Source: Macrothele yani (Eukaryota > Arthropoda > Arachnida > Araneae > Macrothelidae). Taken from it: DNA of 64,000 bases. How positions within the stretch are numbered: position 1 is the stretch's first letter; every line of letters starts with the position of its first letter. Shown here piece by piece: positions 54,745 through 64,000 of this stretch. A program made the translations under genes and the position numbers. The DNA is taken from contig CM076999.1 in the NCBI GenBank assembly GCA_039090855.1, positions 116,063,072-116,127,071 on the forward strand. Reading direction: 5' to 3'. Below the pieces are notes generated by a model that searched no databases, was not told the origin of the DNA, and worked only from the letters and a program-made list of their open reading frames with translations.

Positions 54745-56141
54745 CACTGCTGGCCACCCAAAATGCAACACCAAAAAGGAAGCATCCGATTGGCCTGAAA
54801 TTCGAAGCATGCGTCGCCCGCGAGAGGACATGCAAATGATTAGCATTGCAGGGCATATGCAAATCATGTGCGCCCGGCACGCCACCGAGAAGCACTATAA
54901 GAAGGGTGCACAGAAGGCGGGCTGTAAGTAGTGGAAGTGTGTTGTGCTGCCGGACCTGGGCGTGGGAAGCTTCCTGATGCCTCGTCGCAGAATACGGCAG
55001 TCATTCCAGCACGCTTCGGAGTTCGACAGAGGGACGAATAGTGGCTTATCACGACAGCGGTTTATCGTACCGACACATCGGCGCCCGTGTGGGACGACAT
55101 CCAGCCACAGTGAGGCGAGTATGGATTCGGTGGGTGCAGGAGGGACGAACGGACCGACGTGAGCGATTGCCGCAGCCGCGGCACACCACCGAACGAGAGG
55201 ACCGGCATGCTGTGCGGCGGGCATTGACGGCTCGCAACCGCCACATCACGAACGTTAGTGCAGGAATTAGGGTGTGTTGCGCAACAACCTGTGTCAGCAC
55301 GTACCGTTCGATGTCGTCTGCAGGAGCGGGAATTTGTCTCACGGCGCCCATTGCTCCGATTACCATTGACGTTACACGACCAGCGACTGCGGCTGCAGTG
55401 GGCCGTTGAACGCCGCACTTGGACTATGGAATGGCACGACATTGTCTTCTCCGACGAATCCCGCTTCTGCCTGCAACACCACGATGGTCGGATCCGCGTG
55501 TGGCGGCACTGCGGCGAGAGACTGTATGACGCCTGCATTATGCATCGCCAAACCGGCCCGTCGCCTGGCGTTATGGTTTGGGGCGCAATTGGATATGACA
55601 CCCGCACCCCTCTGGTACGCATCGCCTGTACACTCAACACCACCGCTACATCTCCGAAGTTTTGGGGCCTATAGTCCTCTCTTACCTGCAGGACCTGCCA
55701 GCGGCCATGTTTCAACAGGACAATGCGCGCCCGCACGTGCAACAATTCTTCTCGGCCCACCAGGTGTCACTGCTGCCGTGGCTCGCCTGTTCTCCCGATA
55801 TGTCGCCCATCGAACACGTCTGGCCGCTGATCGGCAACCGTGTGGCCCGGCAAGCACCACCCGCGGCTACGCCTGATGAACTGTGGCAACGTGTGGAAGC
55901 AGCCTGGACCGACATACCCCAAGCCCACATCCAAAGCCTCTTTTGTTCGATGCCGCGGCGTGTAGCGGCCGTTATTGCCAGCCATGGGTGCCACACGAAC
56001 TATTGATGTCTGCGTGTTCCGCAAGTCGCACGGGCCTGTAAGCTCAATCGTTTCATCTTTGTACCTGTTGTTATGTGCCAGTAAATCTGGCATTGTTATC
56101 TCGTGTTTTTCTTGGTGTTGCATTTTGGGTGGGCAGCAGTG
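54745..56141 (+). mobile_element. Tc1-like element D
   Basis: Inverted ends CACTGCTGGCCACCCAAAAT (left) and, reverse-complemented, CACTGCTGCCCACCCAAAAT (right), continuing GCAACACCAA; TA at 54743-54744 and 56142-56143. The left TA sits in a TA microsatellite. 1397 bp. Confidence 0.93.
54977..56006 (+). pseudogene. Tc1 transposase (element D), 4-residue gap in the DDE core
   Basis: MPRRRIRQSFQHASEFDRG, frameshift, RIVAYHDSGLSYRHIGARVG, VRRVWIRWVQEGRTDRRERL, frameshift near 55260, PVSARTVRCRLQEREFVSRR, IVFSDESRFCLQHHDGRIRV (first Asp), PGVMVWGAIGYDTRTPLV, frameshift near 55640, LQDLPAAMFQQDNARPHVQQ (second Asp), LACSPDMSPIEHVWPLIGNR (catalytic Glu), and ends [20 protein letters not shown] then Y-stop. 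Only 30 residues separate the second Asp and the Glu, against 34 in other Tc1 copies here: an apparent 12-bp in-frame deletion. Confidence 0.92.
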
Positions 56142-56147
56142 TATATA

Positions 56148-56560
56148 CTAGCGGAGATACCCGGCGTTGCCCGGGATAGACATAAAGCTTGTTTTCAAGT
56201 ATCAATGTAAATCGCAATTAAAAAAAAATCCTACCATGATGAACAACGTTCAAGTCGGGCCTCACGTTGTTCCAAGGTCTCTGCCGCCCTAGATACACTG
56301 GCTCTTTCCCGCTGATCCACAAGTCTTCGATCACGTTGTTCGGTTGTCTCACTGTCTCTAAGTAATTTCACTTTCTTTGCTTTCGGCTGAACTTGTCCGA
56401 AGGGTTTGCGTTTTTTTTTTTTTTTTTTTTTTGGAGATATTTCATTACACTTGATGAAGATTTTATTATAAAAATCACGATTTATAATGGCCGTTCTGAG
56501 CCCTAAAAACTCGAAATAGCAAACATGCACAATAATGCACTTCCTGCACTCCGCATTCAG
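56148..56560 (-). mobile_element. Helitron 3' end with coding remnant
   Basis: In minus sense the terminus is a CCCGG...CCGGG hairpin (56160-56175), 8 bases, then CTAG (56151-56148) followed by T: the Helitron 3' signature. A minus frame at 56231-56530 has ETTEQRDRRLVDQRERAS, then SRAAETLEQREARLER, a repeat pattern (ETxEQRxxRL) I associate with N-terminal parts of arthropod Helitron-type proteins. The 5' end is not located; the element probably extends toward 57 kb. Confidence 0.6.
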
Positions 56561-56578
56561 CTTTCTAGAGTGTAGATA

Positions 56579-56965
56579 TACAACCTGATCACACCCAACG
56601 CGAGAAAGTAGTTCACGATAATATACGGAATTTTTTTAACTAATCTCGAAAACTAAACCGATTCGGATAATTCTTTCACCGTTGGGAAGATTTCCGGAGG
56701 ACATAGGCTATTTCGTTTATTTATTATTATTTTTTTATAATTTTTGGCTGTACCACCGAATAACATCGCTTTCCAGTAGTTTCCAATTTCCCATGTATCG
56801 TCCCGCTTTGTTTACATACAATCTGATCACACCCAACGTAAAAGAAAGTAGTTCACGATAATATACGGAATTTTTTTACTAATCTAGAAAACTAAACCCA
56901 TTCGGATAATTCTTTCACCGTCGGGAAGCTTACTTCTTTCCGGTGGACATAGGCTATTTCTTTTA
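56579..56965. repeat. Direct repeat, two ~145-bp units 240 bp apart
   Basis: CTGATCACACCCAACG, AAGTAGTTCACGATAATATA, CGGAATTTTTTTA and GACATAGGCTATTTC occur at 56584-56715 and 56822-56960. Likely internal repeats of the same Helitron-like element. Confidence 0.75.
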
Positions 56966-57511
56966 TCTATACTAATACCAATACTAATCTTGTATTTAAA
57001 TCTTATGTATGAAGATGACCGTCTGTTTTAACTTCGACTTAACCTTGATGTTATTTGAAAGAACCACGCCTATTGGTGGGAATCTGTAGCTCCACCCATA
57101 TTTGAGAATCCCGCGCCAATTGTTGGTAGTCTAATGAAACCTAATCCTTACAAAGAAAATGCCATAAACAAAAAAATACTTATGACAATATGTTCCGCCG
57201 GCGAGTTGTGCTTTCAAAAATCGGACTCTTCCCCGTATGCATGAACCGCGGAAGCTTGCGAGGAGTGAGGCGCCACCGGACGACCGTTGCTCTGACACGC
57301 GGAGTAATACCGCAGCAGCCGATTGCAACCAGTCTATAAAGGGCCCTGTAAAAACACATTTGACCTCCTTAGGGATGGAATTTCTAAAAATCGTCCCGCC
57401 TGTATTTTAATCTGGGTGATGAAGAGTATGTATGCTAATTTTGATGCATATCAATCAAACCGTTTAGGAACGTATGCGGAACAAACATACAAACTTTCAG
57501 TTTTATATATA
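56966..57511. other. Helitron-associated sequence, no gene
   Basis: TCTATACTAATACCAATACT at about 56969 resembles a Helitron 5' start; 57430-57500 (GATGCATATCAATCAAACCG, GGAACAAACATACAAACTTT) resembles common Helitron 3' subterminal sequence. No frame with a recognised domain. Boundaries unresolved. Confidence 0.35.
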
Positions 57512-57863
57512 CAGGGTGCCCAGTAAAGTCCTTTCTCAGCACCGTAACTTTCGAACGCCGACAGCTATAGTCATAAAAACGGTGTCTAGGTATAGTAAAA
57601 TGGCTATGCGCTATTCGACGAGACTGCTTACAGCGCCTCCTAGCGGCAAAGTCAAGAGTTAGCGTGCCGATCTCTAAAACTATACGGGAAAATAGTCAAT
57701 AACAAAGTTGTAGAGCAGCATCGATTTAGTACGAAAAGACACCTTGCGCACATGAATGATAAGAACAGAACGCGTACAACGCTCATTTGTTTGTTCGCGA
57801 TGTCGAACACTGTTACGTCACGAAACGCGTCAGAAAGATAATATCGCCTTCCGCAAAACATTA

Positions 57864-57938
57864 GCCCGACTTGTGGCCCAGTGGTAGCGCGCGCTCTTCG
57901 CATGCGATAGGATCTTGGTTCGATCCTCGTCGGGTCCA
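57864..57938 (+). other. tRNA-Ala-like sequence (SINE head or pseudo-tRNA)
   Basis: GCCCGAC (57864-57870) pairs with GTCGGGT (57929-57935) as a 7-bp acceptor stem; CCA follows. An A-box-like GTGGCCCAGTGGTAGCGCG, loop TTCGCAT (CGC anticodon position, Ala) and B box GGTTCGATCCT are present. The anticodon and T stems pair poorly, so a functional tRNA is unlikely. Confidence 0.55.
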
Positions 57939-58120
57939 TGCTATAGTCACTGTCTGTAAGAAACGAGTGGACTCGGTGGCGATCGTGACAATTCGTCTCG
58001 CATCGACTAACCAACTCAACTCGCGATTGGTATGCGAGTCGCATGCAATTTCTGTGATATGCAAATAAGTATGGAACGTAATACATTTTCGGCAGGTATA
58101 AAAGAGAGTTCTCGAGGAGT

Positions 58121-59189
58121 ATGTCAAATCTCGCGGTCATGGAGAAATTCCAATGATGAGTATTGCGAGATGTTGCTCCTATACGGTGAATGTAGTCGCA
58201 ATGCAAGAAAGGCAGAACGGCTATATCGTGAACGTTTTCCTGCGGGACCGCATCCGTCATGGAAGACCATCCTCAATGCTGTTAATAGGTTATAAGGGAG
58301 ACGGCTCGATCCGGCAGAGTAGCTGCTGTAGGCCGTCTAGTGCAACCAGAGGATGTCTTAGCATATACGTCCTCAACAATCCTGAGAGCAGCACAAGAGA
58401 GGTTATAGTGCCGAGTGTGGCCTCTCAAAAAGCCGCGTATGGAAAATCCTGCGGCGATCAGGTGCTCATCCGTTCCGTCCAACACCGTTGCAGGCACTAC
58501 AGCCAGGGGATGCTGAGCGACGTTACGACTGGTGTAACTTCGTCATGAACAAATTAGAGGTCCAGCCAACGTTCCTTGCCGACAGTATTTGGACAGATGA
58601 GGCGTGTTTTAGGCGTAATGGCGTCTACAATAGGCAGAAAACCCATTACTGGGCGCCGGAAAATCCTGCACGTGGTCTACCAGTTTGTCATCAGGTGCGG
58701 TGGTCCATTAATGTTTGGTGCGCCATTTTCAAGAACAGCCTCATCGGACCTGTGTTTTACGAGCGTACGTTAACGGGAGCTCGATACTTGGAGCTTCTAT
58801 AGTAGGTATTACCCGATCTTTTGGACAACCTGCCGTTTCCTCAACTGCGGAATGTTTGGTTCCAACATGACGGTGCCCCTCCGCACCTGCCAGGAAACGT
58901 AAGAAGGTACCTGGTCGAGACATTCGAGCAACAAATCATCGGCTATGGTGGTTGCGAAGAGTGACCTGCACGCTCACTAGACCTCACCCTATTGGACTTC
59001 TTCCTGTGGGGCTACTTCAAACAGCAGGTGTATCAGACCCCTCCGACAACGTTGCAGGACCTTTGATGCAGTATAACTGATGCTTGTTCCAGCATGTAAC
59101 CTGACATGCAAAATGTGCAGAGTGAGATTCAATCTAGAGTCCAAATGTGTATTGTGGCTGACGGAGAGCACATTGAGCATCGACGGTAA
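58121..59189 (+). pseudogene. DUF4817 transposase (element D2), broken
   Basis: ATG at 58121 (MSNLAVMEKFQ-stop) follows a TATAAAAG box by about 15 bp. Shifted frame: DEYCEMLLLYGECSRNARKA, YRERFPAGPHPSWKTILNAV (DUF4817 helices), RVAAVGRLVQPEDVLAYVLN, then MNKLEVQPTFLADSIWTDEA (first Asp, WTDEACF), RWSINVWCAIFKNSLIGPVF, LPFPQLRNVWFQHDGAPPH (second Asp), ARSLDLTLLDFFLWGYF (third Asp), ADGEHIEHRR-stop at 59187-59189. 41 residues separate the last two Asp residues, so this would be DD41D-like. Multiple frameshifts. Confidence 0.88.
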
Positions 59190-60296
59190 ATGTGCCTACT
59201 GACAACTAATTGCTCCTTTCTGACGCGTTTCGTGACGTAACAGTGTTCGACATCGCAAACAAAAAAAACGAGCGTTGTACGCGTTCTATTCTTAGCATTC
59301 ATGTGCGCAAGGTGTCCTTTCGTACTAAATCGATGCTGCTCTACAACTTTGTAATTGACTATTTTCCCGTATAGTTTTCGAGATCGGCACGCTAACTCCT
59401 GAATTTGCCGCTAGGAGGCGCTGTAAGCGGTCTCATCGAATAGCGCATAGACACTTTACTCTACCTAGACACCGTTTTTATGGCTATAGCTGTCGGCGTT
59501 CGAAAGTTACAGGACTGAGAAAGGACTTTACTGGGCACACTGTATAGAGCAGTGGCGTATATTCGAGGCTAGCTGCGAAGCCCAGAAAATGCCCAAATAA
59601 AACTGAATTAAATATACACAAATAAAATTCAATTATCAACGGTATTAAAATATGTCGATGCTTTCGGTGTGAAAAAAAAAAAAAAAAAAAAAACGCGTGC
59701 GGATTCGCTTCTTTGAATGAGTCTGGCGAGCGAAAACCAACGCCAAATGCAAGCAGCTCTTCCAGAGTCTTCGCAGTTTTGATGCGAAAATCTTCCGTAC
59801 CATCGCCTGCTAGCGTTTCCATGACAACATGAATCCGCTGGTAGAGGGGAATGGGCCATTGCTTTGGGCAACGGTTCGCTCAGAAAAAAGAAGGCTTAGA
59901 CTATCTCAGTCACTCGCATACTCCCGCCCATAAGAGTTTTCGCGAGAGTTGTTTCAGTTTTTGTGAAGTGTCAATGAATTAAAATCAGATATATTATATC
60001 TTAAATTCATGGCTTTGTTGGATTCGAACTGTTTTGATAAATTTTGTAAAAGCTTCCCTGAACATCTACTGTCAGAACTCTATGCTTCAAATTTTGATAC
60101 AGCTCGACTAAAAAATGAACTGAAGGTGTTTTATTCCCTTGATAAATATAAAAACAAATCAGTAAGAGACATTACGTGTTACATAAAGTTGAATAAATTG
60201 GACATAGTGTTTAGTGAGGTGTACAGATTAGCAGACCTCATATTAAGCTTTCCATCAACAACTGCCAAAAGAAGTTTTTTTGCATTAAAAATATTT

Positions 60297-60502
60297 TTTT
60301 TTTTTTGAAGGTTTAAAGACCACGGTGAGCAACTTAATGGGTTATAAGCAGTCGCCCGTCCATAATTTATGGCCACTGACTCCAGGGAAGGGAGAGAGAG
60401 TCAGTCCCTTAAGACAAAACAGAACATCCATGCCTTACGGGATTCGAACCCGGACCCACGTCGGACGAATGACCAGGAGACAGACCACTGCACCGGCTTA
60501 AA
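60297..60502 (-). mobile_element. SINE family S5 copy
   Basis: T-run (A-tail) at 60295-60306, then GACCACGGTGAGCAACTTAA, AGTCGCCCGTCCATAATTTA, CATCCATGCCTTACGGGATT, CGAACCCGGACCCACGTCGG, CCACTGCACCGG. TTAAAAA lies at both sides (60285-60291, 60498-60504), a likely target duplication in the hAT gene. Confidence 0.85.
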
Positions 60503-60517
60503 AAGAATCAAGATATA

Positions 60518-61737
60518 CACTATCTACCAACAAGTAATTGGACACCCCTGCAATCAACGATATCTGTGGTCCTGATACACGTCACGGCCGCCGCCGTTAA
60601 ATATAGTGTGGGAAACAACAACGCAACCAGTCGCAAGCAAGATGCCACGCAGTTCGGAGCTCTCTGATTTCGAGAAAGGTGTAATCGTCGGGTATCACAA
60701 AAATGGCCGATCCATATGTGACATACCCAGCGAGTTGAAGTGCCCAAAATCGACAGGGGCCTACGTGATTGGCAAGTGGAAGATGAGAGGTGACTTTCGA
60801 AATGTGCCAAGACCCGGCAGACCCACAAAACTGGGAGTTAAGAGACCGACGGGTGCTGGCCAGAGAATTTCGGAAGAACTGCACCAAATCGATGGGCCAC
60901 ATCCGCCAGGAGTTTCAACAGGCATCCGGGAGTGTTCTTTCGATGAATACCATCCGTAAGGAAACCCATCTGCTCGGTTATCATGGACGTGCTGCCGCCC
61001 AGAAGCCTTTGATCACCAAGTCCAATAGCGCTGCTCGGCTAACGTGGTGCGAAGAACGTCGACAGTGGACCGTTGAACAGTGGAAACAGGTTCTCTGGAG
61101 CGGCGAATCAAGGTTCACCCTCTACCGTTCGGATGGCAGGGTCTGGGTTTGGCGTCTGCCTGGAGAACGCCTCCTGCCGGAATGTATTGTGCCAACTGTG
61201 AAGTTCGGCGGCGGTGGAATTATGCTATGGGGGTGTTTCTCCTGGTATGGCACGGGACCCTTGGTCGCAATTCCTGGTAGACTCAACGCCGAGACCTACT
61301 GCACCATTTTGGATGACCATGCGCTTCCTACGTTATGGCAGTTTTACGGGATGGACCCATGTTACTTTCAGGATGACAATGCCACCTGTCATGTTGCGAG
61401 GTCCACCCTGGCTTGGTATGGTGACAATGGGGTTAATCGAATGGACTGGCCTGCGCAGAGCCCGGACCTTAACCCTATCGAGCACCTCTGGGACGAGTTG
61501 GAGCGTCGACTTAAGGGGTGCCCCCACCGTCCGAAATCGGTGAAGGAACTGACCCGTCTTCTCCAAGCCGAGTGGAAGAAAATACCGCTAGCCGTCGTAC
61601 AACGCCTGGTTGAGTGTATGCCCCGGAGGGTCGCAGCTGTAATCGCCGCTCGTGGAGGCTCCACCAACTATTGAAGGTGAATAAACTTCGTTTTCCTTTG
61701 CTATCACAGGTGTCCAATTACTTGTTGGTAGATAGTG
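60518..61737 (+). mobile_element. Tc1-like element E, youngest-looking Tc1
   Basis: Perfect inverted ends of about 29 bp (CACTATCTACCAACAAGTAA then TTGGACACC), TA at both sides (60516-60517, 61738-61739). 1220 bp, compact. Inserted in the hAT gene. Confidence 0.95.
60642..61674 (+). pseudogene. Tc1 transposase (element E), one apparent frameshift
   Basis: MPRSSELSDFEKGVIVGYHK starts at 60642 and stays open to PRPGRPTKL at about 60830; a single indel then moves the frame. The second frame is open from there ([20 protein letters not shown]) to GGSTNY-stop at 61674. [20 protein letters not shown] precedes the end. Catalytic set complete: WSGESRF holds Glu-Ser where Tc1 relatives have SDES, so the first Asp is replaced by Gly; Asp in [10 protein letters not shown]; Glu in [13 protein letters not shown], 34 residues later. 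Total about 344 residues. Confidence 0.93.
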
Positions 61738-61879
61738 TATCTTAGAGCCACACAAGAACACGCACATTCGAAAAACTTGGCTGTTTTGTCAATAGAGAAA
61801 AACATTCTTTTTAAATATGAAAAAGTACTCGGAAGAAACATTTTATGAAAACGTAGCACTCAAGTTCACACAAAAGGAG

Positions 61880-62758
61880 AAGAAGAATGGAGTTCATGTA
61901 CAAATAAAGTATTCAGAAGAAGAATGGAGTGCATGTACAAATAAAGTATTCAGAAGAAGAATGGAGTGCATGTACAAATAAAGTATTCAGAAGAAGAATG
62001 GAGTTCATGTACAAATAAAGTATTCAGAAGAAGAATGGAGTGCATGTACAAATAAAGTATTCAGAAGAAGAATGGAGTGCATGTACAAATAAAGTATTCA
62101 GAAGAAGAATGGAGTTCATGTACAAATAAAGTATTCAGAAGAAGAATGGAGTGCATGTACAAATAAAGTATTCAGAAGAAGAATGGAGTGCATGTACAAA
62201 TAAAGTATTCAGAAGAAGAATGGAGTTCATGTACAAATAAAGTATTCAGAAGAAGAATGGAGTTCATGTACAAATAAAGTATTCAGAAGAAGAATGGAGT
62301 GCATGTACAAATAAAGTATTCAGAAGAAGAATGGAGTGCATGTACAAATAAAGTATTCAGAAGAAGAATGGAGTTCATGTACAAATAAAGTATTCAGAAG
62401 AAGAATGGAGTGCATGTACAAATAAAGTATTCAGAAGAAGAATGGAGTGCATGTACAAATAAAGTATTCAGAAGAAGAATGGAGTTCATGTACAAATAAA
62501 GTATTCAGAAGAAGAATGGAGTGCATGTACAAATAAAGTATTCAGAAGAAGAATGGAGTTCATGTACAAATAAAGTATTCAGAAGAAGAATGGAGTGCAT
62601 GTACAAATAAAGTATTCAGAAGAAGAATGGAGTGCATGTACAAATAAAGTATTCAGAAGAAGAATGGAGTTCATGTACAAATAAAGTATTCAGAAGAAGA
62701 ATGGAGTTCATGTACAAATAAAGTATTCAGAAGAAGAATGGAGTTCATGTACAAATAA
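61880..62758. repeat. 37-bp minisatellite, 24 copies, ABB higher-order pattern
   Basis: The unit contains AGAAGAAGAATGGAG, a T or G, CATGTACAAATAAAG and TATTC. Copies differ almost only at that one base: A = GAGTTCATG, B = GAGTGCATG. Order: ABBABBABBAABBABBABABBAAA. The ABB trimer gives a 111-bp higher-order period. In-frame stops (TAA in AAATAAAG) rule out a long protein. Confidence 0.97.
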
Positions 62759-63049
62759 GTGTTCAAATCCTAATCCTCATAATTATTTGGTATCATGTTA
62801 GTAATGGCAGGTACCTAAAAAAAAATAAAAAGTTATTTCTGTTACTAAACAATTAAAAATTAAACTTCGCAATTAAAAAAAAACAGTACTGGGGGGAGGG
62901 GGAGATAGCCCAGGTCTGGGATCCAAGATACGCCACTCATATAGAGATAAACATATATTCCCACATTACAAAAATTAATATAAAAAATGTATTACAAGTA
63001 CAAGAAAGGGATTACACGACAATGATGGTGCACAACTAGTTTTTTTTTT

Positions 63050-63610
63050 TTTTTTGTCCAGTGTCAGTACACCTCCACATGGGCGCCGAGGACATCTAAG
63101 CGAATTCGATTTCACGCCATGTTTTGTTTAACATCTTAGCAGAGACAGGGCCAATGACGTCCGTTATTCTGCTCTCCAACGTCTCGACATTCGGTACACT
63201 GCTAGAGTAAACTTGGGCTTTAACAAACACCACAGGAAAAAGTCTAGAGGGGTTATGTCGGAAATATGGAATTCAAGAACTCGCGAACTATTATTGACCA
63301 ATGTTGTGGGGCATCGTCTTGTTGGAAAATAACCGAAGGTTGGACTGCATGCAACTGAGGTGCTACAAAAAGTTCCAACATGTCCAGGTACAAGTTACAT
63401 ATTACCGTGCGCCCTGGGAAAAAGAAGGGTCGGATGATTCTGTCATGCACCAGGCATCACCATACGTTCACTTTCGGGCTAGCCCTCTGTTGTTCGACGA
63501 CATAATGGGATTTTTTGATCCCCAGATTAGCACATTGTGCCTGTTTACTGTACCAGAGACGTGGAATGTGGCTTCATCTGAGAAATAGACACGGTGCAGA
63601 TAATTACTAT
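63050..63610 (-). pseudogene. DUF4817-type transposase fragment (element A family)
   Basis: In minus sense: VYFSDEATFHVSGTVNRHNV (first Asp), LIWGSKNPIM, then YLDMLELFVAPQLHAVQPSV, IFQQDDAPQHWSIIVREFLN (second Asp), ITPLDFFL (third Asp), and a C-terminal LDVLGAHVEVY near 63060-63100. Frameshifts and stops are numerous; the N-terminal HTH is not seen. Residues match the transposase of element A at 11210. Confidence 0.8.
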
Positions 63611-63664
63611 CATGAGCTATGCGCTGCAACATTAATGCAGACATTTGACGTGGACTAGGAACAT

Positions 63665-63795
63665 CAAACAGAGGTCATCGCTCTTTCCACGTTTACAAGT
63701 GAGTCACGGAAAAATTCTCATTGGCCGCCACCGGGAGTCGAACCCAGGGTCTTCCAGTTACGCGCCGGATATGCTTCCGCTTGGTCCACGTTAAA
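63665..63795 (-). mobile_element. SINE family S1 copy
   Basis: In minus sense: CGTGGACCAAGCGGAAGCAT (A-box region), CCCTGGGTTCGACTCCCGGT (B box), GGCGGCCAATGAGAATTTTT, AACGTGGAAAGAGCGATGAC. Same head as the fragment at 63945-64000. Confidence 0.8.
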
Positions 63796-63944
63796 TTTCT
63801 GTATTAATTATTCATTCGCCTTCTAATTATTTGTTCAGTTGCTGCTTACCATCTCTGGTGAATCCACAGCATTGTGCGGGGCTCCAAGAAGCAGCCTGCC
63901 AACTTGGCTTGGCAGTTAGCGTGTGTGAGTCTGGAGGAATTCGA

Positions 63945-64000
63945 GGCCGCTGTGGTGTCGTGGAAGCATATCCGGCGCGTAACCGGAAGACCCTGGGTTC
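63945..64000 (+). mobile_element. SINE family S1 head, cut by the window end
   Basis: GTCGTGGAAGCATATCCGGC, GCGTAACCGGAAGACCCTGG and GTTC at the last base: the start of the tRNA-like head with the B box just beginning. Inverted relative to 63665-63795. Confidence 0.7.

Larger units (their letters stand above)
57512..59542 (+). mobile_element. DUF4817-type element D, longer copy (~325-bp TIRs)
   Basis: Inverted repeats 57512-57836 and 59219-59542 pair over about 325 bp (CAGGGTGCCCAGTAAAGTCC outermost; GACGCGTTTCGTGACG innermost). TA duplicated (57510-57511, 59543-59544). 2031 bp. Between the repeats lie a tRNA-like segment (57864), a TATAAAAG box at 58098-58105 and a broken transposase. Confidence 0.92.
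60009..61858 (+). pseudogene. hAT transposase C-terminus, split by SINE and Tc1
   Basis: First part 60009-60295: MALLDSNCFDKFCKSFPEHL, LKVFYSLDKYKNKSVRDITC, ADLILSFPSTTAKRSFFALK. Removing the S5 SINE and the Tc1 element restores the frame: KRIKIY across the Tc1 site, then RATQEHAHSKNLAVLSIEKN and ILFKYE (61742-61858). L...PST.A..ER.FS.LK.IK..LR...L..L.LLSIE is the hAT dimerisation region. The N-terminal zinc finger and most of the catalytic domain are absent. Confidence 0.85.
59550..62937 (+). mobile_element. hAT element, internally deleted, with nested insertions
   Basis: Left end CAGTGGCGTATATTCGAGG and right end, reverse-complemented, AGTGGCGTATCTTGG; flanks GTATAGAG and ATATAGAG form an 8-bp duplication with one mismatch. 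Contains a C-terminal transposase fragment, an S5 SINE, Tc1 element E (60518-61737) and the 37-bp minisatellite. The left flank abuts element D2's end, so the two insertions are neighbours. Confidence 0.85.

Noticed and set aside
57864..57938. Functional tRNA-Ala(CGC) gene
   Set aside because: Acceptor stem pairs but the anticodon and T stems do not; no discriminator base before CCA. Better as a SINE head or pseudo-tRNA.
61880..62758. CRISPR-like array
   Set aside because: Units are contiguous with no unique spacers; eukaryotic minisatellite.

Overview
This is eukaryotic, intron-rich, transposon-saturated DNA, most likely from an arthropod and probably an insect. The reasons are an E-protein (daughterless-type) gene on the minus strand, mauritiana-like mariners, many Tc1 and DUF4817-type transposases, RTE-like LINEs and several tRNA-derived SINE families. 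No species is assigned.

Host gene. Six small minus-strand exons (31761-31848, 24759-24904, 17330-17408, 6684-6763, 4219-4431, 6-114) have good splice sites and compatible phases. Joined, they give 238 uninterrupted codons of a Ser/Pro/Thr-rich protein that contains the E-protein loop-helix motif LDDAINVLRNHA. The 3' exons with the bHLH domain lie beyond base 1. No coding exon was recognised between 31849 and 64000, so that 32 kb is first-intron or upstream sequence.

Everything else is mobile or repetitive. 0-7 kb: LINE fragments and tandem repeats of 73 and 89 bp. 7-16 kb: two nests. The first is a 5-bp-TSD inverted-repeat element holding a mariner and a SINE block. The second is a LINE holding a DUF4817 transposon, which holds an inverted-repeat element (itself carrying a SINE) and a Tc1. 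16-27 kb: SINEs, a Tigger relic, a second mariner, family X, an open-frame minisatellite and Tc1 fragments. 27-34 kb: a nearly full-length RTE-like LINE inside another 5-bp-TSD element, a 300-bp fold-back element and a third mariner. 34-45 kb: family X, two SINE families and LINE fragments. 45-64 kb: DUF4817 elements with ~300-340 bp inverted repeats, several Tc1 elements, a Helitron 3' end, two hAT elements with 8-bp target duplications, and a 24-copy, 37-bp minisatellite with an ABB higher-order pattern.

No transposase here is intact: each has a frameshift, stop or deletion. The best-preserved elements are the LINE at 27841-30950 (two stops, both at Trp positions) and the Tc1 at 60518-61737 (one apparent frameshift). 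All calls come from reading the sequence; family names rest on remembered motifs, not on searches.
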